DNA from: Hyphomicrobiales bacterium
GTDB lineage: Bacteria; Pseudomonadota; Alphaproteobacteria; Rhizobiales; JAJFHR01
NCBI GenBank assembly: GCA_021775475.1
Contig: JAJFHS010000041.1
Location: 1 to 64,000, forward strand
Reading direction: 5' to 3'
DNA length: 64,000 nt
A program made the position numbers and the translations under genes. The notes beneath the pieces are model-generated. The model searched no databases, was not told where the DNA came from, and saw only the letters and a list, made by a program, of their open reading frames with translations. This document shows positions 9,344 through 18,595 of the stretch, piece by piece; position 1 is the first letter of the stretch, and the number at the start of each line of letters is the position of its first letter.

Positions 9344-10234
9344 TTAACAGACCTTGACCGCGCTGATAATTCTTTCGCGGCCGGCCAGATCATGTTTAAC
9401 CAGCTGTGCTGCATCAAGGGGTTGAAAACCGTTTTTAGTCAAAAGATCAAGCACATCACCGGCCTGACCATGTCCAATTTCCAATATCAACACGCCTTGT
9501 TGACCTAAGAGCCGGTGTGCCCGGGGCAAAATTTTACGGTATTCATCAAGACCGTCGCACCCGCCATCAAGGGCGCGGGCAGGTTCATAGCTGGCGACTT
9601 CTGGCATCAAACCTGCCAAATCTCCCGAAGGGATATAGGGCGGATTGGAGACAATAATATCAAATGTCTCAATCAGGCCATCACCCCAATCCATACACTT
9701 GAATTGAGTGCGCACATCTACACCCAGTTTTCCTGCATTCTTCTGCGCCAGTTCCACCGCCTTGGGATCCATGTCAACACCGATACCGCTGGCAGCTTTA
9801 ACTTCATGCAGGATTGATATCAGCAAACATCCCGATCCGCATCCCAAATCCAAAATGCGCGCCTGCCCGGTTTTCTTGAAGATATGCCGGGCGCAATTAA
9901 TGGCACTCTCGACGGCAAATTCTGTTTCCGGGCGCGGGATCAATGTGTGGGCATTAACATGGAACTCCAGTCCCCAGAATTCGCGTGTTCCCAGCAGGTG
10001 CGCCAGAGGAATACGTTGACTGCGTCTGGCCACCAGATCGAAATATTCTGTTACCGATTGTTCTTCAATTGACCGATCAGGACAGGCGATCACATCAACT
10101 TCGGTTATTTTACACACATGGCAAAGCAGAACTCTGGCTTCAAGAGCTGCGGTTTCAATGCCCACTTGCTCGAGGTTCAGTTTTGCCTGTTGCAGAAGTT
10201 CAGAGATTTTGATCGAAGTTTTTTGCTCAGACAT
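9344..10234 (-). CDS. prmC: peptide chain release factor N5-glutamine methyltransferase PrmC (HemK)
   Basis: S-adenosylmethionine-dependent enzyme that methylates the glutamine of the GGQ motif in release factors, raising termination efficiency. The N-terminal helical domain (about 1-85) precedes a Rossmann methyltransferase domain with motif I ILDLGCGSGCLLI and the diagnostic substrate-binding motif NPPYIPSGDL. At 296 residues it has the usual length. It lies 15 nt downstream of prfA, encoding its substrate RF1, so the two are almost certainly co-transcribed. Confidence 0.96.
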   Translation of the reverse strand: MSEQKTSIKISELLQQAKLNLEQVGIETAALEARVLLCHVCKITEVDVIACPDRSIEEQSVTEYFDLVARRSQRIPLAHLLGTREFWGLEFHVNAHTLIPRPETEFAVESAINCARHIFKKTGQARILDLGCGSGCLLISILHEVKAASGIGVDMDPKAVELAQKNAGKLGVDVRTQFKCMDWGDGLIETFDIIVSNPPYIPSGDLAGLMPEVASYEPARALDGGCDGLDEYRKILPRAHRLLGQQGVLILEIGHGQAGDVLDLLTKNGFQPLDAAQLVKHDLAGRERIISAVKVC

Positions 10235-10249
10235 ATTTCCAGCGCGTGT

Positions 10250-11329
10250 CTATGTGTCAGCCTCAAGATCGGCAAGCAGGGCAGCCTGATGATCGGTAAT
10301 CAGCGCGTCAATCATTTCATCAAGGCCATCACCGGCAATAATGCGATCAAGTTTATAGAGCGTCAGATTGATGCGGTGATCACTGACGCGGCCTTGAGGA
10401 TAATTATAGGTGCGGATACGCTCTGACCTGTCGCCGGAGCCAACTTGTCCTTTGCGTGAGGCGGCGCGTTCATCAGCGAGGCGCTGGCGTTCTTGTTCAT
10501 AGAGCCTGGAGCGCAAAACCTTCATCGCCTTGGCGCGGTTTTTATGCTGGGATTTTTCATCCTGCTGGGTGACAATCAGGCCGGTTGGCAGATGGGTGAT
10601 GCGCACCGCACTATCGGTGGTATTGACCGATTGACCGCCGGGACCACTGGCGCGATAAACATCGACGCGAATGTCCTTGTCGGCAATTTCGACGTCAACT
10701 TCTTCCGCTTCGGGCAGGACGGCCACGGTGGCAGCGGAGGTGTGAATGCGGCCACCGGATTCTGTTTCCGGCACGCGCTGGACGCGGTGGACGCCGGATT
10801 CAAATTTCAGTTTGGCAAAAGCACCCTTGCCATTGATGCCTGCAATAATTTCCTTGTATCCTCCCATATCAGCATCGCTCGCCGACATGATCTCCACTTT
10901 CCAGCCATTCAAATCCGCATAACGGTTGTACATGCGAAACAAATCGCCGGCAAAAAGGGCTGCTTCATCACCACCGGTACCGGCGCGCACTTCAATGATA
11001 ACGCTTTTGTCGTCGGCATCATCTTTGGGCAACAGCAGAACTTTTACACTCTGTTCGAGTTTTTGTATTTTCTCGTCAAGCTCACCCGTTTCCAGCCTGG
11101 CCATCTCGATCATTTCATCATCACTGTCAGGATCGGCAATAATCTCTGCCAGACCAGCACGTTCCTGGCTGTTTGCCTGCAGATCGCGGATAACGGCAAC
11201 CACCGGATTGAGGTCGGCATATTCCTTTGACAGCCTGACAAATGCATCGGGATCGGGTGCCGAAGACATCTCTGCTTCAATGGCTTCATGGCGGCTTAAA
11301 AGCCGGTTAAGTTTATCTGGGTCAATCAT
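10250..11329 (-). CDS. prfA: peptide chain release factor 1 (RF1)
   Basis: Recognises UAA and UAG stop codons and triggers peptide release. At 359 residues it is full length. The codon-recognition tripeptide appears as PET in [20 protein letters not shown] (PxT class, which marks RF1 rather than RF2), and the catalytic GGQ lies in [19 protein letters not shown]. It sits 11 nt downstream of the RodZ-like gene and 15 nt upstream of prmC, its modifying enzyme, in a long minus-strand run beginning at lysC or ptsP. Confidence 0.97.
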   Translation of the reverse strand: MIDPDKLNRLLSRHEAIEAEMSSAPDPDAFVRLSKEYADLNPVVAVIRDLQANSQERAGLAEIIADPDSDDEMIEMARLETGELDEKIQKLEQSVKVLLLPKDDADDKSVIIEVRAGTGGDEAALFAGDLFRMYNRYADLNGWKVEIMSASDADMGGYKEIIAGINGKGAFAKLKFESGVHRVQRVPETESGGRIHTSAATVAVLPEAEEVDVEIADKDIRVDVYRASGPGGQSVNTTDSAVRITHLPTGLIVTQQDEKSQHKNRAKAMKVLRSRLYEQERQRLADERAASRKGQVGSGDRSERIRTYNYPQGRVSDHRINLTLYKLDRIIAGDGLDEMIDALITDHQAALLADLEADT

Positions 11330-11340
11330 CTGGGGTTGTT

Positions 11341-12069
11341 CTAGTTGTTTAGCGCAGCCGCATCAAGCTCTGCTTCAATGGCTGCGCTGTTCAAGGGCGC
11401 TACCAGTTTGGGGCTGGTGGCTATGGCGTCGATTAAATCTATTGTGCGAACCTGAATACTTCCCGCGCCCAGAGGATTTTTTGCAGCGGGGGAAACAGAC
11501 CCGGTAGCCAACAGATCCTCGCCTTGTCGGCTGGCCAAATTCGAACCGCCCTGATTATTGAGATCGTTTGGCGCCGGGATTGTGACAATCCGGCTGCCAT
11601 CAGGCGTTACAGGCCCGCTGCTTAACCAAAACCCTGCCCCTATTATGGCGACGAGAAAAACAGCCGTGACAAGCGCAATAGACCGGCTGCGGGCGCGCAT
11701 GGCGGGCCACAGGGCGATGATATTTCCCGGCCCCCTTTTTTGTGCTTCCAGCATCGCCGGGAAAATTTCGCGATAATGTTCAATCAAGGGCTCGGGATCA
11801 AATTCAAGATAGCGGGCATAGGCACCAACATATGAAAAGAAATCCGCTGTCGGCGGGAACTCCCCATCCACCCCTTCTTCAATCGCCCACAGATAACGCT
11901 CCCTGATTTTCAGCTGGGCTGCGACTTTGTTAAGTGCCAGTCTGCGCGACAGACGCTCGCGTTTCAAAAACCAGCCGGCATGTGCAGCTGGAAACCGACC
12001 AGCATCCGGCGGCAATCTGGATTGCATGCCACTTTGAGTCATAGCGCCAAGAGTCGGGTTCTGGTTCAT
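11341..12069 (-). CDS. RodZ-like helix-turn-helix single-pass membrane protein
   Basis: A 242-residue protein with an N-terminal XRE/RodZ-type helix-turn-helix (about 33-90, [27 protein letters not shown]), a basic linker, one transmembrane helix (about 150-170, [18 protein letters not shown]) and a short C-terminal periplasmic tail. RodZ links MreB filaments to the elongasome, but this protein lacks the large beta-stranded periplasmic domain of E. coli RodZ. A role in cell shape is therefore an inference. It lies between ptsP and prfA, with an 11-nt gap before prfA, so it is probably part of that operon. Confidence 0.8.
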   Translation of the reverse strand: MNQNPTLGAMTQSGMQSRLPPDAGRFPAAHAGWFLKRERLSRRLALNKVAAQLKIRERYLWAIEEGVDGEFPPTADFFSYVGAYARYLEFDPEPLIEHYREIFPAMLEAQKRGPGNIIALWPAMRARSRSIALVTAVFLVAIIGAGFWLSSGPVTPDGSRIVTIPAPNDLNNQGGSNLASRQGEDLLATGSVSPAAKNPLGAGSIQVRTIDLIDAIATSPKLVAPLNSAAIEAELDAAALNN

Positions 12070-12208
12070 GTTGATGAGCCGTTAATTGCACGAAAAAACG
12101 CTATACTGGTGCATTCACCATATCTCTTGAAAATCTGATTTGGCAATATATGAAATAAGATTGATGTTAGTGGTTGGGCGGGGGAGCGGGCTGGCCTGGA
12201 AACAGGCC

Positions 12209-14473
12209 TCAAAATGGAATATCGTTACCCAGTGCGAAGGCCTCGATTGCCGGGCGCAGAGATTTTACCGGTTCATCAAGGCGCGGCAGGATTTCCGCTT
12301 CAAGGGCGGATGCATCGAGAGAAAGAACCATTTCCTTTACCGGACCTATGGAGGATGCCGACATTGAAATTGAGCGAAAACCAATAGCAATCAGGGCCAT
12401 GGCTTCCACCGGCACGCCGGCCATTTCACCGCACAAAGACAGCGGAATATCATGGGCATTACACTCCACCACGATCTGGCGCAGGATTTTCAAAAACGCC
12501 GGGCTTAAGCTATCGAAGCGACCCGTGAGGCGTGGACTGGCGCGGTCGCTGGCAAACATGAACTGCAACAGATCATTGCTGCCGACGGAAATAAAATCGA
12601 CGTAAGGTGCGAGCGCTGGAATGTGCCAGATCAAGGATGGCACTTCCAGCATCACGCCAATGTTGATTGATGAGGGTATGGTGTAATTGTGCCGGGTTAA
12701 AAAGCTGATCTCCTTGTCAACAAGCGCACGGGCGCGAATGACTTCATCAACTTCGCTGACCATGGGAAACATCAAATTGAGTTCACCGCCGCCACTGGCG
12801 CGCAGCAATGCCCTGATCTGGGAGCGTAAAAGTGCCGGTCTGTCGAGCGACATGCGGATGGCGCGCCAGCCCAAAGCGGGGTTTTCCTCTTCGGCCTGGC
12901 GCATATAGGGAATGACCTTGTCGCCACCAATATCGAGCGAGCGAAACACAACACGCTGGCCATTGGCTGCTTCAAGAACCGATCTGTAAACCGCCGTTTG
13001 CTCATCCAGCCGGGGAAACCGGGAGGCAATCATAAACTGGAATTCAGTCCTGAAAAGTCCGATACCATCAGCGCCGGAGGCATCGAGATGGTCAATGTCA
13101 ACCGGCAGACCGGCATTCATATAGAGTTTTATATCGCATCCATCTTTGGTAATGGCTTTGGTCAAGCGCAATTTGGCATATTGCGCTTCGCGCAACTCGA
13201 TAAACTTCAGTTTTTCGGTGTAGGATTCACTTATTTCCAGCGATGGCCTGACATAAAGCTCGCCCATATCACCGTCAACAATGACAGGATCACCGGCATC
13301 GACAAGCTGTAGAATATTATCCACGCGCCCGACCATGGGTATTTCCAGCGCTCTGGCGACAATTGCCACATGGGAGGTTGCCCCGCCTTCTTCCAGTATG
13401 AGCGCGCGCAGGCGATCGCGATCATAATCGAGAAGATCGGCCGGTCCCATGTTGCGGGCAAAAATAACGGCATTGTCCGGCAGATCTTCAGCAGACGCTG
13501 TGGCCGAACGCCCGGCTAAAATGCGCAACAGGCGGTTGGTCAGGTCATCAAAATCATGCAGGCGATCACGCACATAAGGATCGGACTGGCGCAGCAATCG
13601 CGCCAGGGTTTCGTTTTGCACCCGCTCAACGGCTGCTTCAGCTGTCAGCCCGGTTGAAATAGCCTCTTCAATTTTCTGCACCCAGCCACGGTCATAGGCA
13701 TACATGCGGTAGACTTCGAGAATATCACGTGGCTCACCGCCACGCACAACATCGGGTTTGTGCATCATTTCTTCGACGGCTTGGCGCAGCGATGCAATAG
13801 CCACATCAAGACGGCGCTGTTCAACCGAGGCGTTGTCAGCGATTAATTTTACCACATTGACGCGAGGTTCATGAAATACCGCCACCCCAAGAGCAATTCC
13901 CCTGGCAAAAGATGTGGCTTTGAGTTGAAGTGATGCCCCCAACCCCAGCCGGGGCTCGTGTGCCACCACGGAGGCTGCCATATCTTCGGCAACAATCATT
14001 TCCGCCAACACCATGGCAGTAGTTTGCAGCACCTCTACTTCTTCTTCGCTGTAAGTGCGCCGGGTACGATTTTGCACCACTAGCACGCCTAACGTGTGCC
14101 CAAGCCTGAGAATGGGTACGCCAAGAAATGCATTGAAAGCATCTTCACCGGTTTCGGGACGATAGGCGAAAGCAGGGTGAGCTTGGGCATCTGACAGGCT
14201 GAGGGTTTCAGCCTCAGCGGCAATCAGGCCAACGAGGCCTTCACCTGTGCCTAGAAAGGTATTGTGAACGGCGGCAGGATTAAGGCCTTCCGAGGCAAAC
14301 AGCTCAAGGATATTGTCCGGGCGCATGAGGTAGACCGAGCATACTTCGGCAACCATGTTTGAGGCGATGGCAACAGAGACTTTTTCAAGACGCTTTTGTG
14401 CACTTTCCGGCTCCGCCATAACCTCGCGCAACCGCCGGAGGAGGACACGCGGGCCAGCAACGGAGCTTACCAT
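12209..14473 (-). CDS. ptsP: PTS-Ntr enzyme I, phosphoenolpyruvate-protein phosphotransferase PtsP
   Basis: First component of the nitrogen-related phosphotransferase system, passing phosphate from PEP to NPr and EIIA-Ntr to control nitrogen, potassium and carbon metabolism. Domains in order are an N-terminal GAF domain (about 20-150, VSVAIASNMVAEVCSVYLM), the NPr-binding helical region, the swivelling histidine domain with the phosphorylated His in GGATSHVAIVARALE, and the PEP-binding TIM barrel ending with the active-site Cys in LSLCGEMAG. At 754 residues it has the length of PtsP, not of the shorter sugar enzyme I. It follows lysC by 87 nt on the minus strand. Confidence 0.96.
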   Translation of the reverse strand: MVSSVAGPRVLLRRLREVMAEPESAQKRLEKVSVAIASNMVAEVCSVYLMRPDNILELFASEGLNPAAVHNTFLGTGEGLVGLIAAEAETLSLSDAQAHPAFAYRPETGEDAFNAFLGVPILRLGHTLGVLVVQNRTRRTYSEEEVEVLQTTAMVLAEMIVAEDMAASVVAHEPRLGLGASLQLKATSFARGIALGVAVFHEPRVNVVKLIADNASVEQRRLDVAIASLRQAVEEMMHKPDVVRGGEPRDILEVYRMYAYDRGWVQKIEEAISTGLTAEAAVERVQNETLARLLRQSDPYVRDRLHDFDDLTNRLLRILAGRSATASAEDLPDNAVIFARNMGPADLLDYDRDRLRALILEEGGATSHVAIVARALEIPMVGRVDNILQLVDAGDPVIVDGDMGELYVRPSLEISESYTEKLKFIELREAQYAKLRLTKAITKDGCDIKLYMNAGLPVDIDHLDASGADGIGLFRTEFQFMIASRFPRLDEQTAVYRSVLEAANGQRVVFRSLDIGGDKVIPYMRQAEEENPALGWRAIRMSLDRPALLRSQIRALLRASGGGELNLMFPMVSEVDEVIRARALVDKEISFLTRHNYTIPSSINIGVMLEVPSLIWHIPALAPYVDFISVGSNDLLQFMFASDRASPRLTGRFDSLSPAFLKILRQIVVECNAHDIPLSLCGEMAGVPVEAMALIAIGFRSISMSASSIGPVKEMVLSLDASALEAEILPRLDEPVKSLRPAIEAFALGNDIPF

Positions 14474-14560
14474 CAGCCTGTGTCCTTCCTACGGTTTCGA
14501 ATCACCGGTTTTATCGCCGCTGCACATCGAAACTTATGATGTTTTGCCATACACACGGGA

Positions 14561-15814
14561 TTAAACCTCATCCAGATCATAGGCCGTATGCAGGGTGCGA
14601 ATGGCCAGTTCGGCGTAAGCTGCATCAATCAGGATGCTTACCTTGATTTCAGACGTTGTAATCGCCAGAATGTTGATACCTTTTTCAGCCAGCACCTGAA
14701 ACATTTTGGCCGCAACCCCGGCGTGGCTGCGCATGCCAATGCCGATGACCGAAATTTTTACCACATCACTGGTGCCGGAAAGTTTTTCGTACGTTATTTC
14801 GGTTTTGCAGGATTCCAAAACGCCAAGGGCGCGCTCAAGATCACTCATCGGCACGGTGAAGGTGACGTCGGTAAATCGACCGTCGTCTGAAACATTCTGT
14901 ACGATCATATCCACATTGATATCTGAGTGCGCCAAGGGTCCGAAAATAGCAGCGGCAATTCCCGGCTTATCAGCGACCCGGGTAAGCGTGACTTTGGCTT
15001 CATCTTTCGAATACGCTATGCCACTGACAACTTGCTGTTCCACAATTTCCTCCTCATCACACACCAGAGTACCCGGGCGCTGCGTAATACCATCGCCCTG
15101 ATCTGCCTCAGGATCGTCAAAGCTTGATCTCACCTGTAGCCGCACACCATGGACCATGGCAAGCTCCACCGAACGGGTCTGCAAAACTTTAGCGCCTAAA
15201 GACGCCATCTCCAGCATCTCTTCATAGGAGATTCGTGTCAATTTTTGGGCTTTCGACACAATTCTGGGATCGGTTGTATAGACCCCGTCCACATCTGTAT
15301 AGATATCACAGCGCCGCGCTTTTAATGCAGCAGCAATAGCGACAGCACTGGTGTCAGAACCGCCACGTCCAAGGGTTGTTACCCGATCATTGTCAGCAAT
15401 ACCCTGAAACCCCGCAACAATGGCGGCGGAACCGGTTTTGAAAAATTCATTCAGTGCCGTTGTATCAACACTGGTAATGCGGGCTGAGCCATGGGCTGTA
15501 TTGGTGGCAATGGGGATTTGCCAGCCCACCCAGGAACGCGCGCCAACGCCCAACCCCTGCAATACCAAGGCCAAAAGCCCGGCGGTTATCTGCTCGCCGG
15601 TGCTGACAATGGCATCATATTCGCTTCTGTCAGGTGTGGTTGATACTTCTTTGGTCCAACTCACCAACTGGTCAGTTGTTCCCGCCATGGCCGAGACAAT
15701 AACAGCGACCTTATGACCGGCATCGACTTCGCGTTTGACATGGCGCGCTGCATGTCGAATTCTGTCGATGTCGGCGACCGATGTGCCGCCAAATTTCAAA
15801 ACCAGCAAAGCCAT
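14561..15814 (-). CDS. lysC: aspartate kinase LysC
   Basis: Phosphorylates L-aspartate in the first step of the lysine, threonine, methionine and diaminopimelate pathway. The kinase domain begins with LVLKFGGTSVAD and is followed by two ACT domains that bind feedback inhibitors (GIAYSKDEAKVTLTRVADKPG, then VVKISVIGIGMRSHAGVAAK). Length with the start used here is 417 residues, normal for the family. The ATG at 15814 (MALLVLKFGGTSVAD) is preferred to one nine codons upstream. Divergent from ubiG with a gap of about 190 bp that should hold both promoters. Confidence 0.96.
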   Translation of the reverse strand: MALLVLKFGGTSVADIDRIRHAARHVKREVDAGHKVAVIVSAMAGTTDQLVSWTKEVSTTPDRSEYDAIVSTGEQITAGLLALVLQGLGVGARSWVGWQIPIATNTAHGSARITSVDTTALNEFFKTGSAAIVAGFQGIADNDRVTTLGRGGSDTSAVAIAAALKARRCDIYTDVDGVYTTDPRIVSKAQKLTRISYEEMLEMASLGAKVLQTRSVELAMVHGVRLQVRSSFDDPEADQGDGITQRPGTLVCDEEEIVEQQVVSGIAYSKDEAKVTLTRVADKPGIAAAIFGPLAHSDINVDMIVQNVSDDGRFTDVTFTVPMSDLERALGVLESCKTEITYEKLSGTSDVVKISVIGIGMRSHAGVAAKMFQVLAEKGINILAITTSEIKVSILIDAAYAELAIRTLHTAYDLDEV

Positions 15815-16004
15815 AAATTTAAATCCAGGGCAAGGGCGCAAAAAAACGCTACTTTTAATCGATTTTGACCCCTTATTTCGGGATCAACGCGGCGTATACA
15901 TAACGCCCCCGATAGCGCCTGACAATATACTTGATGGATTGACAGTAAATATTTCCTGGGCCATCTGTAAGAGACCGTATTTTTGGCAAAGGTAAAATGA
16001 TCCA

Positions 16005-16757
16005 ATGACAGCCGCCAGCCCTCCCCGGCACTCCACCATTGATCCAGCTGAACTCGACAAATTTTCGTCAATGGCCGCCGAATGGTGGGATCCGGTTGGC
16101 AAATTCAAGCCGCTGCACAAGTTAAATCCCGTCCGCTTACGGTATATCCGGGAAAAATCCTGCGATCATTTCAACCTTGATACTGAAGCACGCCAGCCTT
16201 TGAAGGGATTGAGCCTGGTGGATATCGGTTGCGGCGGCGGTTTATTATGTGAGCCGATGACACGGCTGGGGGGAAACGTTACCGGTATTGATCCCGGCGA
16301 TGAAAACATTGCCATTGCGCGAAATCACAGCGCCGCACAAGACCTCGACATCGACTATCAGGCGATAAGTGCCGAGGAATTACTGGAAACCGGCAAGACC
16401 TTCGACATTGTTTTGAATATGGAAGTCGTCGAACATGTGGCTGATGTGTCGTTGTTTATGAGCAGTTGTGCGAAACTTGTCAGTCCGGGCGGAGTGTTAT
16501 TTTCCGCCACGTTGAACCGGACGATGAAATCTTTTGCCCTGGCGATTGTCGGCGCGGAATATGTTCTCAGATGGCTGCCACGCGGTACACACCAATGGGA
16601 GAAGTTTGTTACCCCGGACGAATTGGGCAAGGCAATAACTGATGGCGGTCTGAACGTTTGCGACACGCAAGGCGTTGCCTTCAACCCCTTAAGCGATCAG
16701 TGGCATACCTCGTCTGATACCGACGTCAACTATATGATGCTGGCAAAAAAACCATAA
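16005..16757 (+). CDS. ubiG: ubiquinone biosynthesis O-methyltransferase UbiG
   Basis: Catalyses both O-methylation steps in ubiquinone synthesis using S-adenosylmethionine. The 250-residue protein opens with the family-typical ELDKFSSMAAEWWDPVGKF, has motif I VDIGCGGGLLCEPM and the NMEVVEHVADV segment, and keeps the GTHQWEKFVTPDEL loop used for membrane contact in UbiG. It is transcribed divergently from lysC, an arrangement widespread in Hyphomicrobiales. Confidence 0.96.
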   Translation: MTAASPPRHSTIDPAELDKFSSMAAEWWDPVGKFKPLHKLNPVRLRYIREKSCDHFNLDTEARQPLKGLSLVDIGCGGGLLCEPMTRLGGNVTGIDPGDENIAIARNHSAAQDLDIDYQAISAEELLETGKTFDIVLNMEVVEHVADVSLFMSSCAKLVSPGGVLFSATLNRTMKSFALAIVGAEYVLRWLPRGTHQWEKFVTPDELGKAITDGGLNVCDTQGVAFNPLSDQWHTSSDTDVNYMMLAKKP

Positions 16758-16761
16758 CACT

Positions 16762-16839
16762 GTCATTCCCGCGCAGGCGGGAATCTTCTATCGAGAATTA
16801 TCGGAGTTGAGAGAAGATTCCCGCCTGCGCGGGAATGAC
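16762..16839. repeat. palindromic intergenic repeat, family B (GCGCAGGC type)
   Basis: Two perfectly complementary 28-bp arms (16762-16789 and 16812-16839) flank 22 nt. Each arm contains the small palindrome ATTCCCGC-GCAG-GCGGGAAT, a motif dispersed in many proteobacterial genomes. It lies just after the ubiG stop codon and before the end of the convergent DUF1178 gene, so it may act as a two-way transcription terminator. Confidence 0.85.
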
Positions 16840-16899
16840 CATAGGGGTTGCGGGAAGGACGAAAAAGGATGGCTTTGCAACCCATCACTGCAACGCCAA

Positions 16900-17322
16900 T
16901 CAGTTCTGATCTTCCGGCAATATCGGCAGGGGGTGGATTTCTATGCCTTCTTCGCTCAGTGATTTGGCATCTTCGATTGTGGTTTCGCCGTAAATGCCAC
17001 GGCCTTCGGCTTCCTTGTAGTGAATTTTGCGGGCTTCTTCAGCAAACTTGTCGCCGACATAATCAGCGTTTTCTTCAACCTTACGCCTGATTTCACGCAA
17101 GGTGTTGACCAGGTCCTTTTGGGTTTCAGGTTTTTTCTGGTCGACCTTCTGGTTTTGTTTTTTGCCCAGTGATGGTGTCATCAGCGCCTTGCGCACATCG
17201 ATCGAGCCGCAGTTGGGGCATTGTATCAGGTTGGCTTTTACCTGGGCGTCAAATGCTTCACTATCGCTGAACCAGCCGTCAAATTCATGATCGCTTTCAC
17301 AAGTCAGATCATAGCGGATCAT
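16900..17322 (-). CDS. DUF1178 family protein
   Basis: A 140-residue protein of unknown function, recognised by its opening MIRYDLTCESDHEFDGWF and a CPNCGS zinc-ribbon half near residues 35-40. The middle is Lys/Gln-rich and the C-terminal half is helical. Its start codon overlaps the stop of the nitrilase gene by 4 nt (ATGA), so it is translationally coupled to the nitrilase and to grxC upstream. This trio is conserved in Hyphomicrobiales. No activity can be assigned. Confidence 0.92.
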   Translation of the reverse strand: MIRYDLTCESDHEFDGWFSDSEAFDAQVKANLIQCPNCGSIDVRKALMTPSLGKKQNQKVDQKKPETQKDLVNTLREIRRKVEENADYVGDKFAEEARKIHYKEAEGRGIYGETTIEDAKSLSEEGIEIHPLPILPEDQN

Positions 17323-18173
17323 GAAGCTTTCGCCTCCAATACGGCTTCTTCGTGCACAAGGTCGAACTGGCGGTCGTGCTGAAGCGCGGCAATGCGGGTG
17401 CGGGCTTCAACAATCAGGGCGGGGTCAATTTTTGCCATGATAATACCGGGGTCTTCACCAGCTTCAGCCAGAATATCGCCCCACGGTGAAATGATCAGGC
17501 TGTGGCCATAGGTTTTACGGCCATTTTCATGGGTACCGCCTTGTGAAGGTGCAAACACAAAACAACCGTTTTCAATGGCGCGGGCCTGAAGCAGAATATG
17601 CCAGTGATCCTTGCCGGTGTTTTTGGTAAAGGCTGCGGGAACGGTGAGATATCCGGCACCGTTCTGGGCCATGGTCCGATAGAGTTGCGGAAAGCGCAGG
17701 TCATAACAAATGGTCAGGCCAACCCGGCCCCACGGCATGTCAACGGTTACGGCTTTGTTACCCGGCTGATAATTTTTTGATTCGCGATAGCTTTCGCCTC
17801 CGGACAGGTCGACATCAAACATGTGCAGTTTGTCGTAGGTTGCCGCAATCTTGCCTTCAGGGGTAAAAACATAGGCGCGGTTGGCAACTTTGGTGTCCGA
17901 CAATTTTATGGCAAGTGAGCCTATGTGCAGCCAGATTTTAAGTTCCGCTGCCAGATCTGCAAATAATTGTATGGCTGTTTCTTCACTCTCATGAGCGGTG
18001 CTGGCAAACAGGCGCTTAGAATTCATCTCCATCAGATGCGAGGTTTCCGGGGTGATAATATAATCAGCACCCTTAGCTGCTGCCTCACGGATAAAACCGG
18101 TGACGGTTTTGATATTGTCTGCCACATCATTGCCGGTGCGCAATTGTATGCAGGCGACGTCAAATTGGTTCAT
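17319..18173 (-). CDS. carbon-nitrogen hydrolase (nitrilase superfamily, Nit2-like)
   Basis: Predicted amidase of the nitrilase superfamily, close to the Nit1/Nit2 branch that removes side-product amides such as deaminated glutathione or alpha-ketoglutaramate. The Glu-Lys-Cys triad is visible as E in ITPETSHLM, K in TYDKLHMFDV and C in GLTICYDLRFPQLYR. The ATG at 18173 (MNQFDVACIQLR) is preferred because AGGGA precedes it by five bases; an upstream TTG overlapping the grxC stop would add nine residues. It lies 23 nt after grxC and overlaps the DUF1178 gene. The link to glutaredoxin fits glutathione metabolism, which is an inference. Confidence 0.92.
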   Translation of the reverse strand: MNQFDVACIQLRTGNDVADNIKTVTGFIREAAAKGADYIITPETSHLMEMNSKRLFASTAHESEETAIQLFADLAAELKIWLHIGSLAIKLSDTKVANRAYVFTPEGKIAATYDKLHMFDVDLSGGESYRESKNYQPGNKAVTVDMPWGRVGLTICYDLRFPQLYRTMAQNGAGYLTVPAAFTKNTGKDHWHILLQARAIENGCFVFAPSQGGTHENGRKTYGHSLIISPWGDILAEAGEDPGIIMAKIDPALIVEARTRIAALQHDRQFDLVHEEAVLEAKAS

Positions 18174-18196
18174 TTTATCCCTCATATTTTCCGTCT

Positions 18197-18454
18197 TCAA
18201 AGCCCAAGCAGTGTGTCCAGTTTTCCCTGCCTGTCCAGTGCGGCAAGTTCATCAAACCCGCCCACATGCAAATCATCAATGAAAATCTGCGGCACGGACG
18301 TTTTGCCGCCGGATTTTTCGCTCATGGCAGCGCGCTTGATCGGGTTCATGGTGACATCTATTGCTTCAAATGACACGCCTTTTTGCTTTAGAAGGTTTTT
18401 AGCCGCGGAACAATACGGACACAATATTGTTGAGTATAGAATAACAGGCGCCAT
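18197..18454 (-). CDS. grxC: glutaredoxin 3 (GrxC)
   Basis: Small dithiol glutaredoxin that reduces disulfides and glutathionylated proteins with glutathione as electron donor. The 85-residue protein has the CPYC active site (TILCPYCSAAKNLL), the cis-Pro region KTSVPQIFIDD and the GG segment HVGGFDELAAL that binds glutathione. First gene of the grxC-nitrilase-DUF1178 group. Confidence 0.96.
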   Translation of the reverse strand: MAPVILYSTILCPYCSAAKNLLKQKGVSFEAIDVTMNPIKRAAMSEKSGGKTSVPQIFIDDLHVGGFDELAALDRQGKLDTLLGL

Positions 18455-18486
18455 AAATCATAATTCCATTTTTTTCGCTCACGCAA

Positions 18487-18577
18487 ATTGCGCTTCGCAC
18501 AATGCTCCGCGGGGGCGGTGCAGGGGCACCGGGCAGCGCTTGCTGCCTTGAAGCGTTTCATAACAAGCGTGAAACGC
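18487..18577. other. array of four consecutive hairpins between comF and grxC
   Basis: Four adjacent inverted repeats fall within 91 bp: 18487-18503 (ATTG/CAAT stem with one mismatch), 18516-18531 (CGGTGC-AGGG-GCACCG), 18532-18547 (GGCAGC-GCTT-GCTGCC) and 18553-18577 (GCGTTTCA-N9-TGAAACGC). The last three are perfect. They lie between the comF stop and the grxC start, both on the minus strand, so they would be in the comF 3' end or the grxC leader. There is no T-tract. It may be a structured RNA, a processing site or a repeat element; none is established. Confidence 0.6.
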
Positions 18578-18595
18578 TCATGTGGCATCAAATGA

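Noticed and set aside
10493-11230. 245-codon plus-strand frame over prfA
   Set aside because: It is fully antisense to the well-supported RF1 gene and its translation has the Phe/His/Asn-rich bias of an antisense shadow.
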